From assembly GCA_905221125.1 (NCBI GenBank), contig CAJNBY010000010.1:9498-73497 (forward strand): a stretch of 64,000 nt of DNA, written 5' to 3'. Below are positions 1 through 9,624 of the stretch, in pieces (the stretch's first letter is position 1; each line of letters starts with the position of its first letter). This DNA is from a bacterium (lineage in GTDB: Bacteria > Bacillota > Bacilli > Lactobacillales > Streptococcaceae). A program made the translations under genes and the position numbers. The notes beneath the pieces were generated by a model that did not search any database, was not told the origin of the DNA, and worked only from the letters and a program-made list of their open reading frames with translations.

Positions 1-555
1 GTAATACCAAGCTTGATAAGAATCATCATAAATCCATTCACCTTGTGCCATTTTACCGTTTGATTTCAAATAGTAATTTCCTTGCCATGTACTATAAGCA
101 TACGAACCATCTGATTTCAAGTAATACCAAGCTTGATAAGAATCATCATAAATCCATTCGATCTGGGCCATTTTCCCGTCTGCTTTCAGGTAATAACTTC
201 CCTGCCAAGCATTTTTCACTGGATTTCCATTTTCATCAAAGTAGTACCAAGCACCGTCCTGCTTAACCCAACCACTTGTTGTTGCTGAACTTGTATCAGT
301 TTGAGTTGTAGTCTCTTGTTTTGCTTTAAAGGCGCCCTTAGGGGCATTTTTCAATTCGCAAGCCACACCATCATGATCGCGGTCTAACTTGGCAGAATAA
401 CCAGGGTCTCCCTCATGAAGATCTGAATAGCCATTAGCCCAAGCCTCTTTACAACTAGAAAAATGGATGTTTTCTTCTGCTAAAACTGGTTGTGAAAACA
501 AAGCTAAAACTGACAACGTCGCCAAACTCATTTTAAAAAATAGACGTTTGTTCAT
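1..555 (-). CDS. Choline-binding surface protein with Excalibur domain, CbpL-like (3' end outside window)
   Basis: Only the first 185 codons lie in the window. The start at 555 follows an AGGAG ribosome site and opens a Sec signal peptide (residues 1-26, ending PVLA). Residues about 31-67 form an Excalibur calcium-binding domain with the loop DRDHDGVACE and a paired upstream Cys (SSCKEAW). A Thr/Ser/Gln linker follows, then choline-binding repeats of the WxxxxGxWYY type that would attach the protein to phosphocholine on teichoic acids. The Excalibur-plus-repeats order, and the position beyond zmpB and pabB, match pneumococcal CbpL as I remember it. CbpL also has a C-terminal lipoprotein-like module that cannot be seen here. 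Choline-binding protein is secure; the CbpL name is an inference. Confidence 0.85.
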   Translation of the reverse strand, partial: MNKRLFFKMSLATLSVLALFSQPVLAEENIHFSSCKEAWANGYSDLHEGDPGYSAKLDRDHDGVACELKNAPKGAFKAKQETTTQTDTSSATTSGWVKQDGAWYYFDENGNPVKNAWQGSYYLKADGKMAQIEWIYDDSYQAWYYLKSDGSYAYSTWQGNYYLKSNGKMAQGEWIYDDSYQAWYY

Positions 556-604
556 TACTTTCTCCTATAGGAATGTTATCGATTTCAATATTATTTTATC
601 AAAC

Positions 605-1222
605 TTATTTCAGCAATTCAAGGAAACTTCTGGTATTTTCTACAAACTCCTTTGGTTTTTCCTTATTCAAGACATGAGGGCCGTCAGGGATAATCTGAAA
701 TTGGGATTCTGATATTAGTTTATGAAGACTTCTCATTGAACTAAGATTCGGTTTATCTTTACTACCACAAATTAGCAAGGTTGGATAGGGGCAAGTCTTT
801 GCAATCTCTCTTAAATCAAGTGTTTTTAATTCCTCAGAAACTCCAACCAAAAGCGATTTATCTGCTCCCTGTTTCTCAAATGTCCTTTTGGGGAGTAGTT
901 TAAATATCAGCAACTGAATGTAAAAAGGGATATTGCCAGCTAGTTTCAATAGACAGCCTGACAAAACCAAGGCCTGAAGATTTGGCAAATCGTAACTTGA
1001 CAGCTCTAATGCAAGTGCAGCACCTAAGGACAAGCCGACCAAAATAAAAGGTTCTGTCTCTTGAGCTAGATGCTGATAAACTCGCTCCTTAGCTTTTTGA
1101 TAGCTGCTAACTCCAGAAGGAAATAACTCGATAGCCTCAGAAGGATAATCTATCAGTAGATTCCGAACTTCTTTCCAACTCTCTGCTGACTGCCCTAAAC
1201 CGTGTAAAAATATCAGTTTCAT
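605..1222 (-). CDS. Alpha/beta-fold hydrolase
   Basis: A 205-residue cytoplasmic protein with no signal peptide. It starts MKLIFLHGLGQ, where HGLG is the oxyanion-hole strand motif, and carries the nucleophile elbow GLSLG near residue 65 with Ser as nucleophile. A late GSKDKPN segment probably holds the acid and DGPHVL the catalytic His. The substrate is unknown; small esterases and lipases of this length are common in streptococci. The start codon directly abuts the stop codon of the PabB-PabC gene (TAGATG), and its ribosome site lies inside that gene, so the two are almost certainly cotranslated. Nothing in the sequence ties it to folate chemistry. Confidence 0.85.
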   Translation of the reverse strand: MKLIFLHGLGQSAESWKEVRNLLIDYPSEAIELFPSGVSSYQKAKERVYQHLAQETEPFILVGLSLGAALALELSSYDLPNLQALVLSGCLLKLAGNIPFYIQLLIFKLLPKRTFEKQGADKSLLVGVSEELKTLDLREIAKTCPYPTLLICGSKDKPNLSSMRSLHKLISESQFQIIPDGPHVLNKEKPKEFVENTRSFLELLK

Positions 1223-2944
1223 CTAGTTCTCCTCTAGGCTTAATTCATACAAGCCTCTCACTGCATTACAGCCGTAAATTGCTTCTGCTTGGGCTAAGTC
1301 TGCCAAGGTCAAGACTTTCTCTTCTGCCTGTCCTGTTTCTAGTAAATACTGACGATAAATTCCTGGTAAGATGCCAAGTCGGATAGGCGGTGTGTAGAGT
1401 TTCCCAGAAATTTTCAAGATCAAATTACCAATAGAGGTTTCAAGAAGTTCTCCAGACTTATTGTGGTAAATCTTCTCTTGTTCCCCTAGGTTTAAATGCG
1501 GTCGATGACTCGTTTTGAAGTAGGTAAAAGCTTGATTCAAATCCATTTCCTGCAAGCAAAGTTGAGCATGACAGAAGCTCGGACTAAGAGGTGTTAAGAT
1601 TTGACGACTGAGTTCTATTTCTCCAGACTTGTTGAGACTGATTCGTAGACGGTAATCTTGATTAGCATCACAAGCCTGACACTCTTCCTCTATCTTTTTT
1701 CTCAGTTCTTTTGCATCATAAGGAAAGGCAAAATACCGACTAGCTTTTCTCAGTCTTTCTATATGTTGCTCTTCAAACAGCAGTTGTTTTTGGCTGATTT
1801 TTCCAGTTGTAATCAGTTGGAAGCGAGCTTGTTTACGATAAAGAACTGCCGCCTTTTGATGAACCTCGCGGTATTCAGATTCCCAAGTGCTATCCCAAGT
1901 AATGCCACCACCCACTCCATAGATGGCATTCCCTTGATGCAGTTGAATGGTCCGAATAGCAACATTGAAAATCCGTCGCCCATTTGGAAGCAAGAGACCA
2001 ACCGTTCCGCAGTAGACTCCACGCGGTTGTGGCTCCAAGTCCTTGATAATCTCCATAGTCGCAATTTTGGGTGCTCCCGTTATGGAACCACAAGGAAAGA
2101 GAGAACGGAAGATTTCAATAAGGTCAACATTCTCTCGCAATTGACTCTTGATAGTCGAAGTCATCTGCCAAACAGTTGAATACTGTTCCACTTGACAAAG
2201 ACGTTCCACGTGCTCACTCCCCACTTCAGAAATACGGTTCATATCATTGCGCAAGAGGTCCACAATCATCATGTTTTCAGAGCGATTTTTGGAATCTTGC
2301 TCCAACCAGCCAGCCTGTTCAAGATCTTCTTGGTCAGTCACTCCACGCTGAGTCGTCCCCTTCATTGGCCGCGTAGTCAACTCACGGTCGTTTTGCTCAA
2401 AAAAGAGCTCTGGGCTCATGGAAATCACTGCCATTTCGTCATGTTCCACATAGGCATTGTAGCCCGCCTCCTGCTCTACCACCATACGATTGTAGATGGC
2501 AAACGGATTGGCACTTAAGTCTTGCTTGAGTTGGACGGTGTAGTTAACCTGATAGGTATCTCCCTGCCGTAAATGATGGTGAATCTGGGCAATCGCCTTT
2601 TCATATTCTGCTTCAGACGTCACTTCCTGCCAATTTGAAGGCAAATCAACTTCATCATAAGTCAAAGGAATAGGGGAGGTCTCCACCCTATCGTGAACAG
2701 TAAAATAAAGCAAATACTCGTCCAATAAAGGTGCCTTGTGAACTGCTAGTTTCTCCTCAAAAGCAGGTGCAGCCTCGTAGCTGACATAGCCCACCACATA
2801 ATAGCCTTGCTCTTGGTAGCTTTCCACTTGTACCAGCAAGGCTGTTACTTCCGCTAAATCTCTCGTTTTTAACTCTTTGATAGGCTGAGTGAAGGTGTAT
2901 CTCTCCCCCAAAGCCCTAAAATCAATCACTGTTTTTCTATGCAT
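1223..2944 (-). CDS. pabB: Aminodeoxychorismate synthase component I fused to 4-amino-4-deoxychorismate lyase (PabB-PabC)
   Basis: The 573-residue protein makes p-aminobenzoate for folate. Residues about 110-370 are the chorismate-binding domain, with the family motifs TRPMKGT, ENMMIVDLLRND and CGSITGAPK. Residues about 375-573 resemble a class IV PLP-dependent lyase (PabC), including FKTSHR with a candidate PLP Lys and LGILPGIYR. The fused enzyme would convert chorismate and ammonia to aminodeoxychorismate and then release p-aminobenzoate and pyruvate. No glutamine amidotransferase (pabA) is visible nearby, so it must be encoded elsewhere or replaced by free ammonia. The gene is followed without a gap by a hydrolase gene. 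Confidence 0.92.
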   Translation of the reverse strand: MHRKTVIDFRALGERYTFTQPIKELKTRDLAEVTALLVQVESYQEQGYYVVGYVSYEAAPAFEEKLAVHKAPLLDEYLLYFTVHDRVETSPIPLTYDEVDLPSNWQEVTSEAEYEKAIAQIHHHLRQGDTYQVNYTVQLKQDLSANPFAIYNRMVVEQEAGYNAYVEHDEMAVISMSPELFFEQNDRELTTRPMKGTTQRGVTDQEDLEQAGWLEQDSKNRSENMMIVDLLRNDMNRISEVGSEHVERLCQVEQYSTVWQMTSTIKSQLRENVDLIEIFRSLFPCGSITGAPKIATMEIIKDLEPQPRGVYCGTVGLLLPNGRRIFNVAIRTIQLHQGNAIYGVGGGITWDSTWESEYREVHQKAAVLYRKQARFQLITTGKISQKQLLFEEQHIERLRKASRYFAFPYDAKELRKKIEEECQACDANQDYRLRISLNKSGEIELSRQILTPLSPSFCHAQLCLQEMDLNQAFTYFKTSHRPHLNLGEQEKIYHNKSGELLETSIGNLILKISGKLYTPPIRLGILPGIYRQYLLETGQAEEKVLTLADLAQAEAIYGCNAVRGLYELSLEEN

Positions 2945-2960
2945 ACCTTAAGTATAGCAT

Positions 2961-2996
2961 AAAATAAGAAAACCCTCATCTGCAAAAGCAGATGAG
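2961..2996 (-). terminator. Rho-independent terminator of zmpB
   Basis: A 9-bp perfect stem (CTCATCTGC/GCAGATGAG) with an AAAA loop is followed on the minus strand by a T-rich run. It lies just after the zmpB stop codon and upstream of pabB. Confidence 0.85.
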
Positions 2997-3005
2997 AGAT
3001 TTCGA

Positions 3006-6000
3006 TTATTTAAAGATTGAAGTTTTAAAGCTGTTTGTTTGTTGAAGAAGTTTTTTATAGACTTTTTCTTTAAGCGTCACTGTATTATTCATAGAAACAG
3101 ATTTATTTCCATTCTTATCAGTTTTCATCGTCGCTTTATCTTTTTCAACTGCAGCTGCAAATGCTCTTTGTAACTCTTCGTAACTATTGTAAGTTGTACC
3201 GTCGATTTCAACAGCATTTATTCCTGCTTTCGCTTTATCCACAACTTCTTTGAAGTATTCTTTCTTCCACTCTTCCAGTGTACTGAATTTACCATCAGAA
3301 ACTTTCTTAATGATGAAGTCATCACCTAGACTAGCATGACCAGCCTGTTTAGACTCATTTTTCAGCATGTTAGAAGCATAGTTTAAGAATCCTTTTTCAT
3401 ATCCAAAGTAACCCCACATACGGAAGGTGTTATGTTTGAATGACATTGAACCTGGAGCACCTTCACTTGTGTTACCTCCGTAGATACCTGCAGTGATAGG
3501 CACTGTTACGTAGGCAGTTCCAAATCCAGTTGGGTCATATGTAGCATTACCTGGACCATGTTTTGTCATGAAGTTCTTCTCTACTAAGTCATTAACAGAA
3601 TTCAAATCATATGCCTTTTCTTCGTCATTCAGATCACGAACTACATCATATTGATTTTTCGTATTCGCTCCGCGTAATTTCTTATCCACTTTCTTGAACC
3701 AAGCACTATTTAAGTCTTTATCCCGTTGATTCAATACAGCTTCTCCTTCGAGGTAATCAAGAAGCATTAATGTATCATTAAATCCTTTCATATAATGATC
3801 AATTTCATCACGAGATGCAAGGTCATTTGGATTCGTGTTATACCATTGGTTTCCATTGTTTGGACGTTCATAGGCCATGTTTAATCCTAATGCTTTAAAG
3901 TCACCATTTGGACTGGATTCAGCAGGAGATTGTAACATCCCTTGAGCAAACGCTTCTAAGTCCGTACCTTCACGATGTCCTGAACCGCCTAAATAAACCA
4001 TACGGTCATTTACGTGAGTTGTTTCGTGAGTAAAGGCGGAAATACCAAAGTCACTAATCATATCTGTCACCATGAAGAAAACAGAATCATCTTTATATGG
4101 TTTAGGATAAACACGAGCTACTGCTCCCATACGTCCATCAGTTGCATGATAACGACCTGTTGGTCCGTATAATTCACGAACTGGTGCAACATCTTTACCA
4201 CTAGCAGTGTGTCCGTAACGATCAGTACTAATTCCTTTATAGTTTTGGTTATCTAATACTGGAGTTGGTACCATATTTTGACTCTTCAATAATTGATTAC
4301 GAACTTTATCTAATGATAAACGTGACCAGAAATCTAGGTAGTTTTGTTGCCCTTTAGCTACTTTATTGATTTCAGCCTTGAATGCCTCACGCTCAGCTTC
4401 AGTATACTTGCCATATTTCTCAAATGAACTGTATGCCATAGTGTTATATGTTGAGATTAAGAACATATGTGCATCTTTTAGGTTCAGAAGGGGAAGAATC
4501 ATCTTACCGTGAACATCGTTATTTAATCCTTCATAAGCTCTGTGTTTCTTATCTGCGAATGCAGGATTTGTAGTTGTTGGTTCAACGACATATACATTAT
4601 CTTTAGTTGCTTTAATGAACCAATCGTTTAAGTCTGTGTCACTTGTGAAGAGTTCCATATTGTATTTCAAGAACTCATGTAAATTACCTTTACCAGTAGC
4701 ACCAGCGATCACTTCACGGTATGCATCGTGAGTACGGTCACCTTTTACATTGTTTTCTTTAGAACCAATATTGATGATTCTATCTAAGACACTAACATTC
4801 TTACCATAGAAATCCGGTTTGAATAACATTAACTCTTTAATGTTAAAGTCATCGAATTTAACTCCGTAGTAACGGTTGAGATAAGACAAACCAAGAAGAA
4901 CTGCAGCTTTATTGTCATCAATTTTCTTAATTAAGGCACGTTTAGCGGCTTCATCAGTGTTCAGTTGGTGATCTTCATTTTCCACTAACTTCGTAACGAA
5001 TTGATTAAGATTATCTTTAACATACTTGAAGCTTTCTTCTAAGTAAAGGTTCTTAATTGCGTTAACTTTTCCGTCACCATTTTTTCCGAATAATTTGTAA
5101 ACATCATCAGATTGCAATTCAACTGGACTCAATTTACTTTCGATAGCACTGATTAAATCGGCACGATCTTTAACAACCCTATTTGGTGTGTAAACAATAT
5201 CACCTAAATCGTTAATACTATATTCACGAACTTGTTGAACCTTCGATTCTTTTTGTGTAATAGCTTTAATTTCTTTCGTCTTATCTGCATAATGAATCAT
5301 AATGTGATCAGCATCTGTAAGGTCTGTGACAAAGTCATTTCCTTTCATAGCAGTAACAGACAAAACTTCTGTAGTTAATAATTTAGAACCAGCAGGAATC
5401 TTGTTACCTTGGTTAACAATCCATTCTTTATTATAGAATGGTTGAAGTTTTTCAATGTTTCGGTAAGCAAGCTCACGAGATGCATCATAATCATCAATCG
5501 CTTTATACTCCTCTTCTTTATTTAAACTATTATTTAAGCGATCTTCCACTGGTTTTCTGCTAGTAAATTTATCAGCTGTGATTCCCATTGCCTCAATTTT
5601 TTTATTTGCTTCGTCTTGTGAAATTCCTTTCCATTTATTAGAAAGTTTATAAGATTGAAGCCCTTCACTAACATCATTAACAGTAAAGTTTGTATTTCTT
5701 ACCCAATCAGCACCAAAATATTTATCGTCATTTAAATCTTTGGAACCGTATAGAATCTCTCCACCATTCTTAACTTTCATCATTGTTACATTGTTTTCAA
5801 CAAGTCCCCATGACCAGTTAGAATGTACTAATCCACCAACTTCAATCGGTTTTTTAATATCGATAGTTCCTTTAGCAACTGAATTCTTCAAGAATCCTTT
5901 TTGTCCAACATCTCGTGGATCTGTACCATGATTTACTTTAGCAACAATTCCACCAAAACGAGCAACCTCTCCAGTAACGTCCGCTTCAACATAGCCCTTA

Positions 6001-8942
6001 TCAACGTTACTTCTCCAGTTTTCACTTACTAGACCACCAGCCCAGTTTCCTTTATCACCGGAAATATGAAGTTTACCGATAAAAGCAACATTTGTCATTG
6101 TACTTTCGTCTAATTTATTCACCATACCAGTAATATCATTTCCAGCAGAAACTTTACCTGTGACTTTAATATTCTCGATATTTCCACGTTTTACAACATT
6201 TGCCAATGGAGCAACATTATTTGTCCAAGGCATTTCAATATTGACGTTTTCTAATTGTAGGTCTTTTACTGAACCACCTTCGATGTTCCCAAATAATGGT
6301 CTAGTAATATTATGAATCGCAAAATGATTTCCTTCCGTACTTGATAATGTACCTTTGAATAAATTGGTTACATAAGATTTGCCTGCTGGTTTCACATTTA
6401 CCGCGTTCAAATCACTACCAATTTTATAATTTCCAGTTGGATTTTCTTGCATTGCTTTCACAAGCTCATTGAAATCATAATAAACATCATTCTCACGTGA
6501 TTTTGGTTTAGCAAAATAATGTGTATAAGTTTCAGTAAAAGTATTATCAGAAGTTCTTTGCACTAAATCTGGCGCTGTAGCAGTAACTTTATATAAAATT
6601 TTTCCTTCAACCGTTACTTCTTCGATTTTATTTACTGCTAATCTAGTAACTTTATTATCACGTGTCGTAACTTTCAAATAAAAAGGTTTGATATCATTTG
6701 GAACAGAAGATAATAAACTACTATCTGTTTCATTACCCTCAACGTCCACACTCATCAAGCTTGTTTCTTTGATGTTCTTGATCTCAACTTTTTTGAGCTC
6801 TAACTGAATTTGTTTATCTTCTAATTTCTCAGTTTCTTCGCCTTCTCCACGATCATAAACCATCGTAGTAGATAGAGTGTATCCTTGATAATATTTCAAT
6901 TTATCTAAAGTAGCGTTTAAATTATTTTCAGATACCGTTACTTCTTTTACAAGTTGTCCATCTTTATCTTTCAACGCTAATTTGATTGATTTGATTTCTA
7001 CTCCAGCTGGTTTATTTAATGTATAAGTAGCTGTAGCACTCTTCTTCAAGACATCTTTTTCTGTTTTAGCCCATTCTAAGGTTGGTTTTTCTAAACCTTT
7101 TGTACCTTTTTTGATAATCTCATCTTGAGGTGCTTGGAGAACTGTTTCTTCTACTGTTGGAGCTTCATTTGTTTTTTCTCCACGAATTGTTTTATAGGTT
7201 TCAGTAATTTGTTTCTTACCGTTTACACCTTCTTGAGCTACTTGTCTTGTTCCGCGTTTTAAAGTGTCATCTTCTTGTTCTTTTGTTTCAAAAGGAATGA
7301 CTTCTTCTCTTGTTTCAACTGTTGTTCCTTCAAGTGGTTTCGTTCCTTTTTTAACGACTTTAGAAACGGCAGGCGTTTTCACTTCTGTAGTTGTAGAAAG
7401 GACTTTGTCAGTTTCGACACCTTCCACTGTTTCGTAAGTTGTTTTCGTAACTTGAATACCTTTAGAACCAGGGGTTTCAACTACTTCTTCATCCACATAT
7501 TTTGTATCGTCTGGAACTACTTCTGTTGTGAAATCTAATTCACTCTCGGTATACTTCTCAACTGTACCTGTTGTCACTTTATATTCTGGGTTTACTTCTT
7601 GTACTGGTGCTTGACCTTCTTGACCAGGTTCTTGAGTTCCCTTTGTTGAAACTGGTTCTTTATATGCTGGAAGTTCTGGCTGGCTTAAGGCTTGACCTTG
7701 CTGCTCGCCTTCTTTCACTTCTTGAACACCTTTTGCTTCATGATATTCTGGATTTTCTGGTTGCGTTAAGGCTTGGCCTACCTTACCTTCTTCTTGCGTA
7801 CCTTTTTCTTCTACTAGAGCCTCTGGCAATTCAGGTTGCGTTAAGGCTTGGCCTACCTTACCTTCTTCTTGGGTTCCTTTAGCTGCTTGGTGATTTGGTT
7901 CAGCTTGTGGTACTGGAGTTGGGGCAGGTTGCACCTCTTTCTTAGTTCCGACAGCAATGACTTGCGACACAGGATTTTGAACAACTTGGTCTTCAACGAC
8001 TTCTCTAACTTCTTGACCGTTAACCATCGAAACTTTGGTTACAAGGCGACGCTGACCATTTACTCCGGCTGTGACGATACGAGTCTGTCCTTCTGCCAAA
8101 TTCGCATCTGGGCTTGTGACCGTTTCAAAAGGAATCTCTACCAAGCTCTCTTCCTGTCTAACCTGAGGCTTCTCAGAAACTGGTTTTGCTTCAACCGCAG
8201 GAGCAACTGGATTCTCTACTACAGGTTTTTCAACGACAGTTTCCGGAGCAACAGAAGGTCTTTCTTGAACGACTTCTGTTTTCTCGATTTCTTTTGAACT
8301 TTGCTTTTCTACTGGCAACTGAGGCTGTTCAGCTAAAGCTGGTCTTGATGGATGGAGTTCTGCTTCCTTGAAGTAGCCAATGTATTCATAGCCATCAATG
8401 TGGATAATCCCTTCAGCTAAGCCTTCATGTGTAGAGGCTGAAATAGTTTGGTTATAAGAAAGTAATTCTTTATTTTCAAATGCAAATGTCCCATAAGGTA
8501 CAAAGGTGCTAGCTCCTAAAGAACCAATCAAGAGAATACCTAGAACCTCTTTGCGACCTTTTTTGGACACCAAAAAGACTGCTAGAGAAGCCGTTGCCAA
8601 GCCAAGACCTGACAAAGCTAGTTCCTTACTTCCTGTGTAAGGAAGTTGTTGACTGTTAGTTGCCTTCTTACGATAAACCACATAAAGAATATCATCATCT
8701 TGAAATTCTGTAGGAACTTCATGGTGAATCAGAGCTTTTTCAGACTCAGTCAATTCCTGCTCTGCCAAATAACGGTAATGAACGCTATGAGCACCACCAA
8801 CTTCATTGGCTTGTACCTTATCTACTGAAAGGGTACTAGCACCAAAAAGGAAGGCCCCGATGGCTACAGGACCTACCCCAACAGTGAGCTTACGAATTGA
8901 ATATTTAGTAATTTTTTCTAGTTGTTGTTTTGTTTTTCTCAT
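3006..8942 (-). CDS. zmpB: M26-family zinc metalloprotease, ZmpB-like
   Basis: A 1978-residue cell-surface protease counted from the ATG at 8942; an in-frame GTG two codons earlier is less likely. It opens with a YSIRK-type signal peptide. An LPYTG sorting motif at about residues 100-104 is followed by hydrophobic segments and a KKGRK positive stretch: the N-terminal anchor arrangement typical of pneumococcal M26 proteases. Four tandem [21 protein letters not shown] repeats and about three G5-like domains follow, then a GLUG-like region. The catalytic zinc site is HETTH near residue 1640, with the third-ligand Glu about 20 residues on (LEAFAQG). The assignment to ZmpB rather than IgA1 protease rests on the neighbours: UPF0340 gene, YesMN-type pair and msrAB upstream, pabB downstream. 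Confidence 0.92.
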   Translation of the reverse strand: MRKTKQQLEKITKYSIRKLTVGVGPVAIGAFLFGASTLSVDKVQANEVGGAHSVHYRYLAEQELTESEKALIHHEVPTEFQDDDILYVVYRKKATNSQQLPYTGSKELALSGLGLATASLAVFLVSKKGRKEVLGILLIGSLGASTFVPYGTFAFENKELLSYNQTISASTHEGLAEGIIHIDGYEYIGYFKEAELHPSRPALAEQPQLPVEKQSSKEIEKTEVVQERPSVAPETVVEKPVVENPVAPAVEAKPVSEKPQVRQEESLVEIPFETVTSPDANLAEGQTRIVTAGVNGQRRLVTKVSMVNGQEVREVVEDQVVQNPVSQVIAVGTKKEVQPAPTPVPQAEPNHQAAKGTQEEGKVGQALTQPELPEALVEEKGTQEEGKVGQALTQPENPEYHEAKGVQEVKEGEQQGQALSQPELPAYKEPVSTKGTQEPGQEGQAPVQEVNPEYKVTTGTVEKYTESELDFTTEVVPDDTKYVDEEVVETPGSKGIQVTKTTYETVEGVETDKVLSTTTEVKTPAVSKVVKKGTKPLEGTTVETREEVIPFETKEQEDDTLKRGTRQVAQEGVNGKKQITETYKTIRGEKTNEAPTVEETVLQAPQDEIIKKGTKGLEKPTLEWAKTEKDVLKKSATATYTLNKPAGVEIKSIKLALKDKDGQLVKEVTVSENNLNATLDKLKYYQGYTLSTTMVYDRGEGEETEKLEDKQIQLELKKVEIKNIKETSLMSVDVEGNETDSSLLSSVPNDIKPFYLKVTTRDNKVTRLAVNKIEEVTVEGKILYKVTATAPDLVQRTSDNTFTETYTHYFAKPKSRENDVYYDFNELVKAMQENPTGNYKIGSDLNAVNVKPAGKSYVTNLFKGTLSSTEGNHFAIHNITRPLFGNIEGGSVKDLQLENVNIEMPWTNNVAPLANVVKRGNIENIKVTGKVSAGNDITGMVNKLDESTMTNVAFIGKLHISGDKGNWAGGLVSENWRSNVDKGYVEADVTGEVARFGGIVAKVNHGTDPRDVGQKGFLKNSVAKGTIDIKKPIEVGGLVHSNWSWGLVENNVTMMKVKNGGEILYGSKDLNDDKYFGADWVRNTNFTVNDVSEGLQSYKLSNKWKGISQDEANKKIEAMGITADKFTSRKPVEDRLNNSLNKEEEYKAIDDYDASRELAYRNIEKLQPFYNKEWIVNQGNKIPAGSKLLTTEVLSVTAMKGNDFVTDLTDADHIMIHYADKTKEIKAITQKESKVQQVREYSINDLGDIVYTPNRVVKDRADLISAIESKLSPVELQSDDVYKLFGKNGDGKVNAIKNLYLEESFKYVKDNLNQFVTKLVENEDHQLNTDEAAKRALIKKIDDNKAAVLLGLSYLNRYYGVKFDDFNIKELMLFKPDFYGKNVSVLDRIINIGSKENNVKGDRTHDAYREVIAGATGKGNLHEFLKYNMELFTSDTDLNDWFIKATKDNVYVVEPTTTNPAFADKKHRAYEGLNNDVHGKMILPLLNLKDAHMFLISTYNTMAYSSFEKYGKYTEAEREAFKAEINKVAKGQQNYLDFWSRLSLDKVRNQLLKSQNMVPTPVLDNQNYKGISTDRYGHTASGKDVAPVRELYGPTGRYHATDGRMGAVARVYPKPYKDDSVFFMVTDMISDFGISAFTHETTHVNDRMVYLGGSGHREGTDLEAFAQGMLQSPAESSPNGDFKALGLNMAYERPNNGNQWYNTNPNDLASRDEIDHYMKGFNDTLMLLDYLEGEAVLNQRDKDLNSAWFKKVDKKLRGANTKNQYDVVRDLNDEEKAYDLNSVNDLVEKNFMTKHGPGNATYDPTGFGTAYVTVPITAGIYGGNTSEGAPGSMSFKHNTFRMWGYFGYEKGFLNYASNMLKNESKQAGHASLGDDFIIKKVSDGKFSTLEEWKKEYFKEVVDKAKAGINAVEIDGTTYNSYEELQRAFAAAVEKDKATMKTDKNGNKSVSMNNTVTLKEKVYKKLLQQTNSFKTSIFK

Positions 8943-8944
8943 TC

Positions 8945-9508
8945 TCACGACTTTCTAATAGAATCTTGCGGATAATGCGCACGCGCACCTCCGATTAATT
9001 TTGGTCGACTAGCAAGAGCCGTTACATGGGCATGCCCAATCTCTCTCAAAAGAGGGCGAATCGGAACCTGAACATGCTTGACATGCATGCCAATTGCAGT
9101 ATCTCCGATATCCAAACCAGCATGAGCCTTGATAAATTCAACCTCAACTGGATCCTGCATAAACTTGAAGGCTGCCAACTGACCCGAACCTCCTGCATGA
9201 AGAGTCGGAAGGACACTGACGATTTCCAGACCAAACTGCTCTGCAACTTGACGTTCAACAACGAGAGCCCGATTGACATGTTCACAGCCTTGAACAGCTA
9301 GATGAATTCCTTTTTCCTCTAGGATATCTAGAATGGTTCTTACAATGATTTCGCCAATTTCTTGACTGGATTCCTTGCCAATCTGACCACCTATCACCTC
9401 ACTAGAAGAAAGGCCCAAAACAAAGATGGATCCCTGCTTCAAATTGGCCTTTTCCAATACATCTTCTACAATCTGGCTTGTTTCTCTTTGAATATCTTTT
9501 TCCTTCAT
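8945..9508 (-). CDS. UPF0340 (TIGR01440/YwlG) family protein
   Basis: A 187-residue cytoplasmic protein of a widespread Firmicutes family of unknown function. Family-like stretches are [25 protein letters not shown] and the C-terminal [15 protein letters not shown]. The start at 9508 is preferred because AGAGG lies at normal distance and the promoter's predicted transcription start falls around 9528, too close to use the upstream ATG at 9529. It is the first gene of a two-gene unit: its stop lies two bases before the zmpB start. The tight coupling with a secreted protease recurs in pneumococci as far as I recall, but no functional link is known to me. Confidence 0.85.
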   Translation of the reverse strand: MKEKDIQRETSQIVEDVLEKANLKQGSIFVLGLSSSEVIGGQIGKESSQEIGEIIVRTILDILEEKGIHLAVQGCEHVNRALVVERQVAEQFGLEIVSVLPTLHAGGSGQLAAFKFMQDPVEVEFIKAHAGLDIGDTAIGMHVKHVQVPIRPLLREIGHAHVTALASRPKLIGGARAHYPQDSIRKS

Positions 9509-9534
9509 ACTTGATACCTCTTTTGTCATTATCT

Positions 9535-9563
9535 ATCATATCGTTTTTTCTTGTTTTTAGCAA
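9535..9563 (-). promoter_or_regulatory. Sigma-A promoter of the UPF0340-zmpB unit
   Basis: The -35 box TTGCTA (9558-9563) and -10 box TATGAT (9535-9540) are separated by 17 bp. The predicted start is near 9528. No separate promoter is possible in the 2-bp gap before zmpB, so this probably also drives the protease. Confidence 0.7.
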
Positions 9564-9598
9564 GATAGACAACCTAGAAAGCTTGCTCAATTACGCAT

Positions 9599-9624
9599 AA
9601 AACTCCCAGAATTGACTGGGAGTT
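9599..9624 (-). terminator. Terminator of the two-component system operon
   Basis: An 8-10 bp stem (AACTCCCA/TGGGAGTT) overlaps the kinase stop codon and is followed by TTTTA on the minus strand. The T-run is short, so some readthrough is possible. Confidence 0.7.

Noticed and set aside
8942..8948. Alternative GTG start two codons earlier for zmpB
   Set aside because: ATG at 8942 gives the normal start of the family and avoids an overlap with the UPF0340 stop codon.
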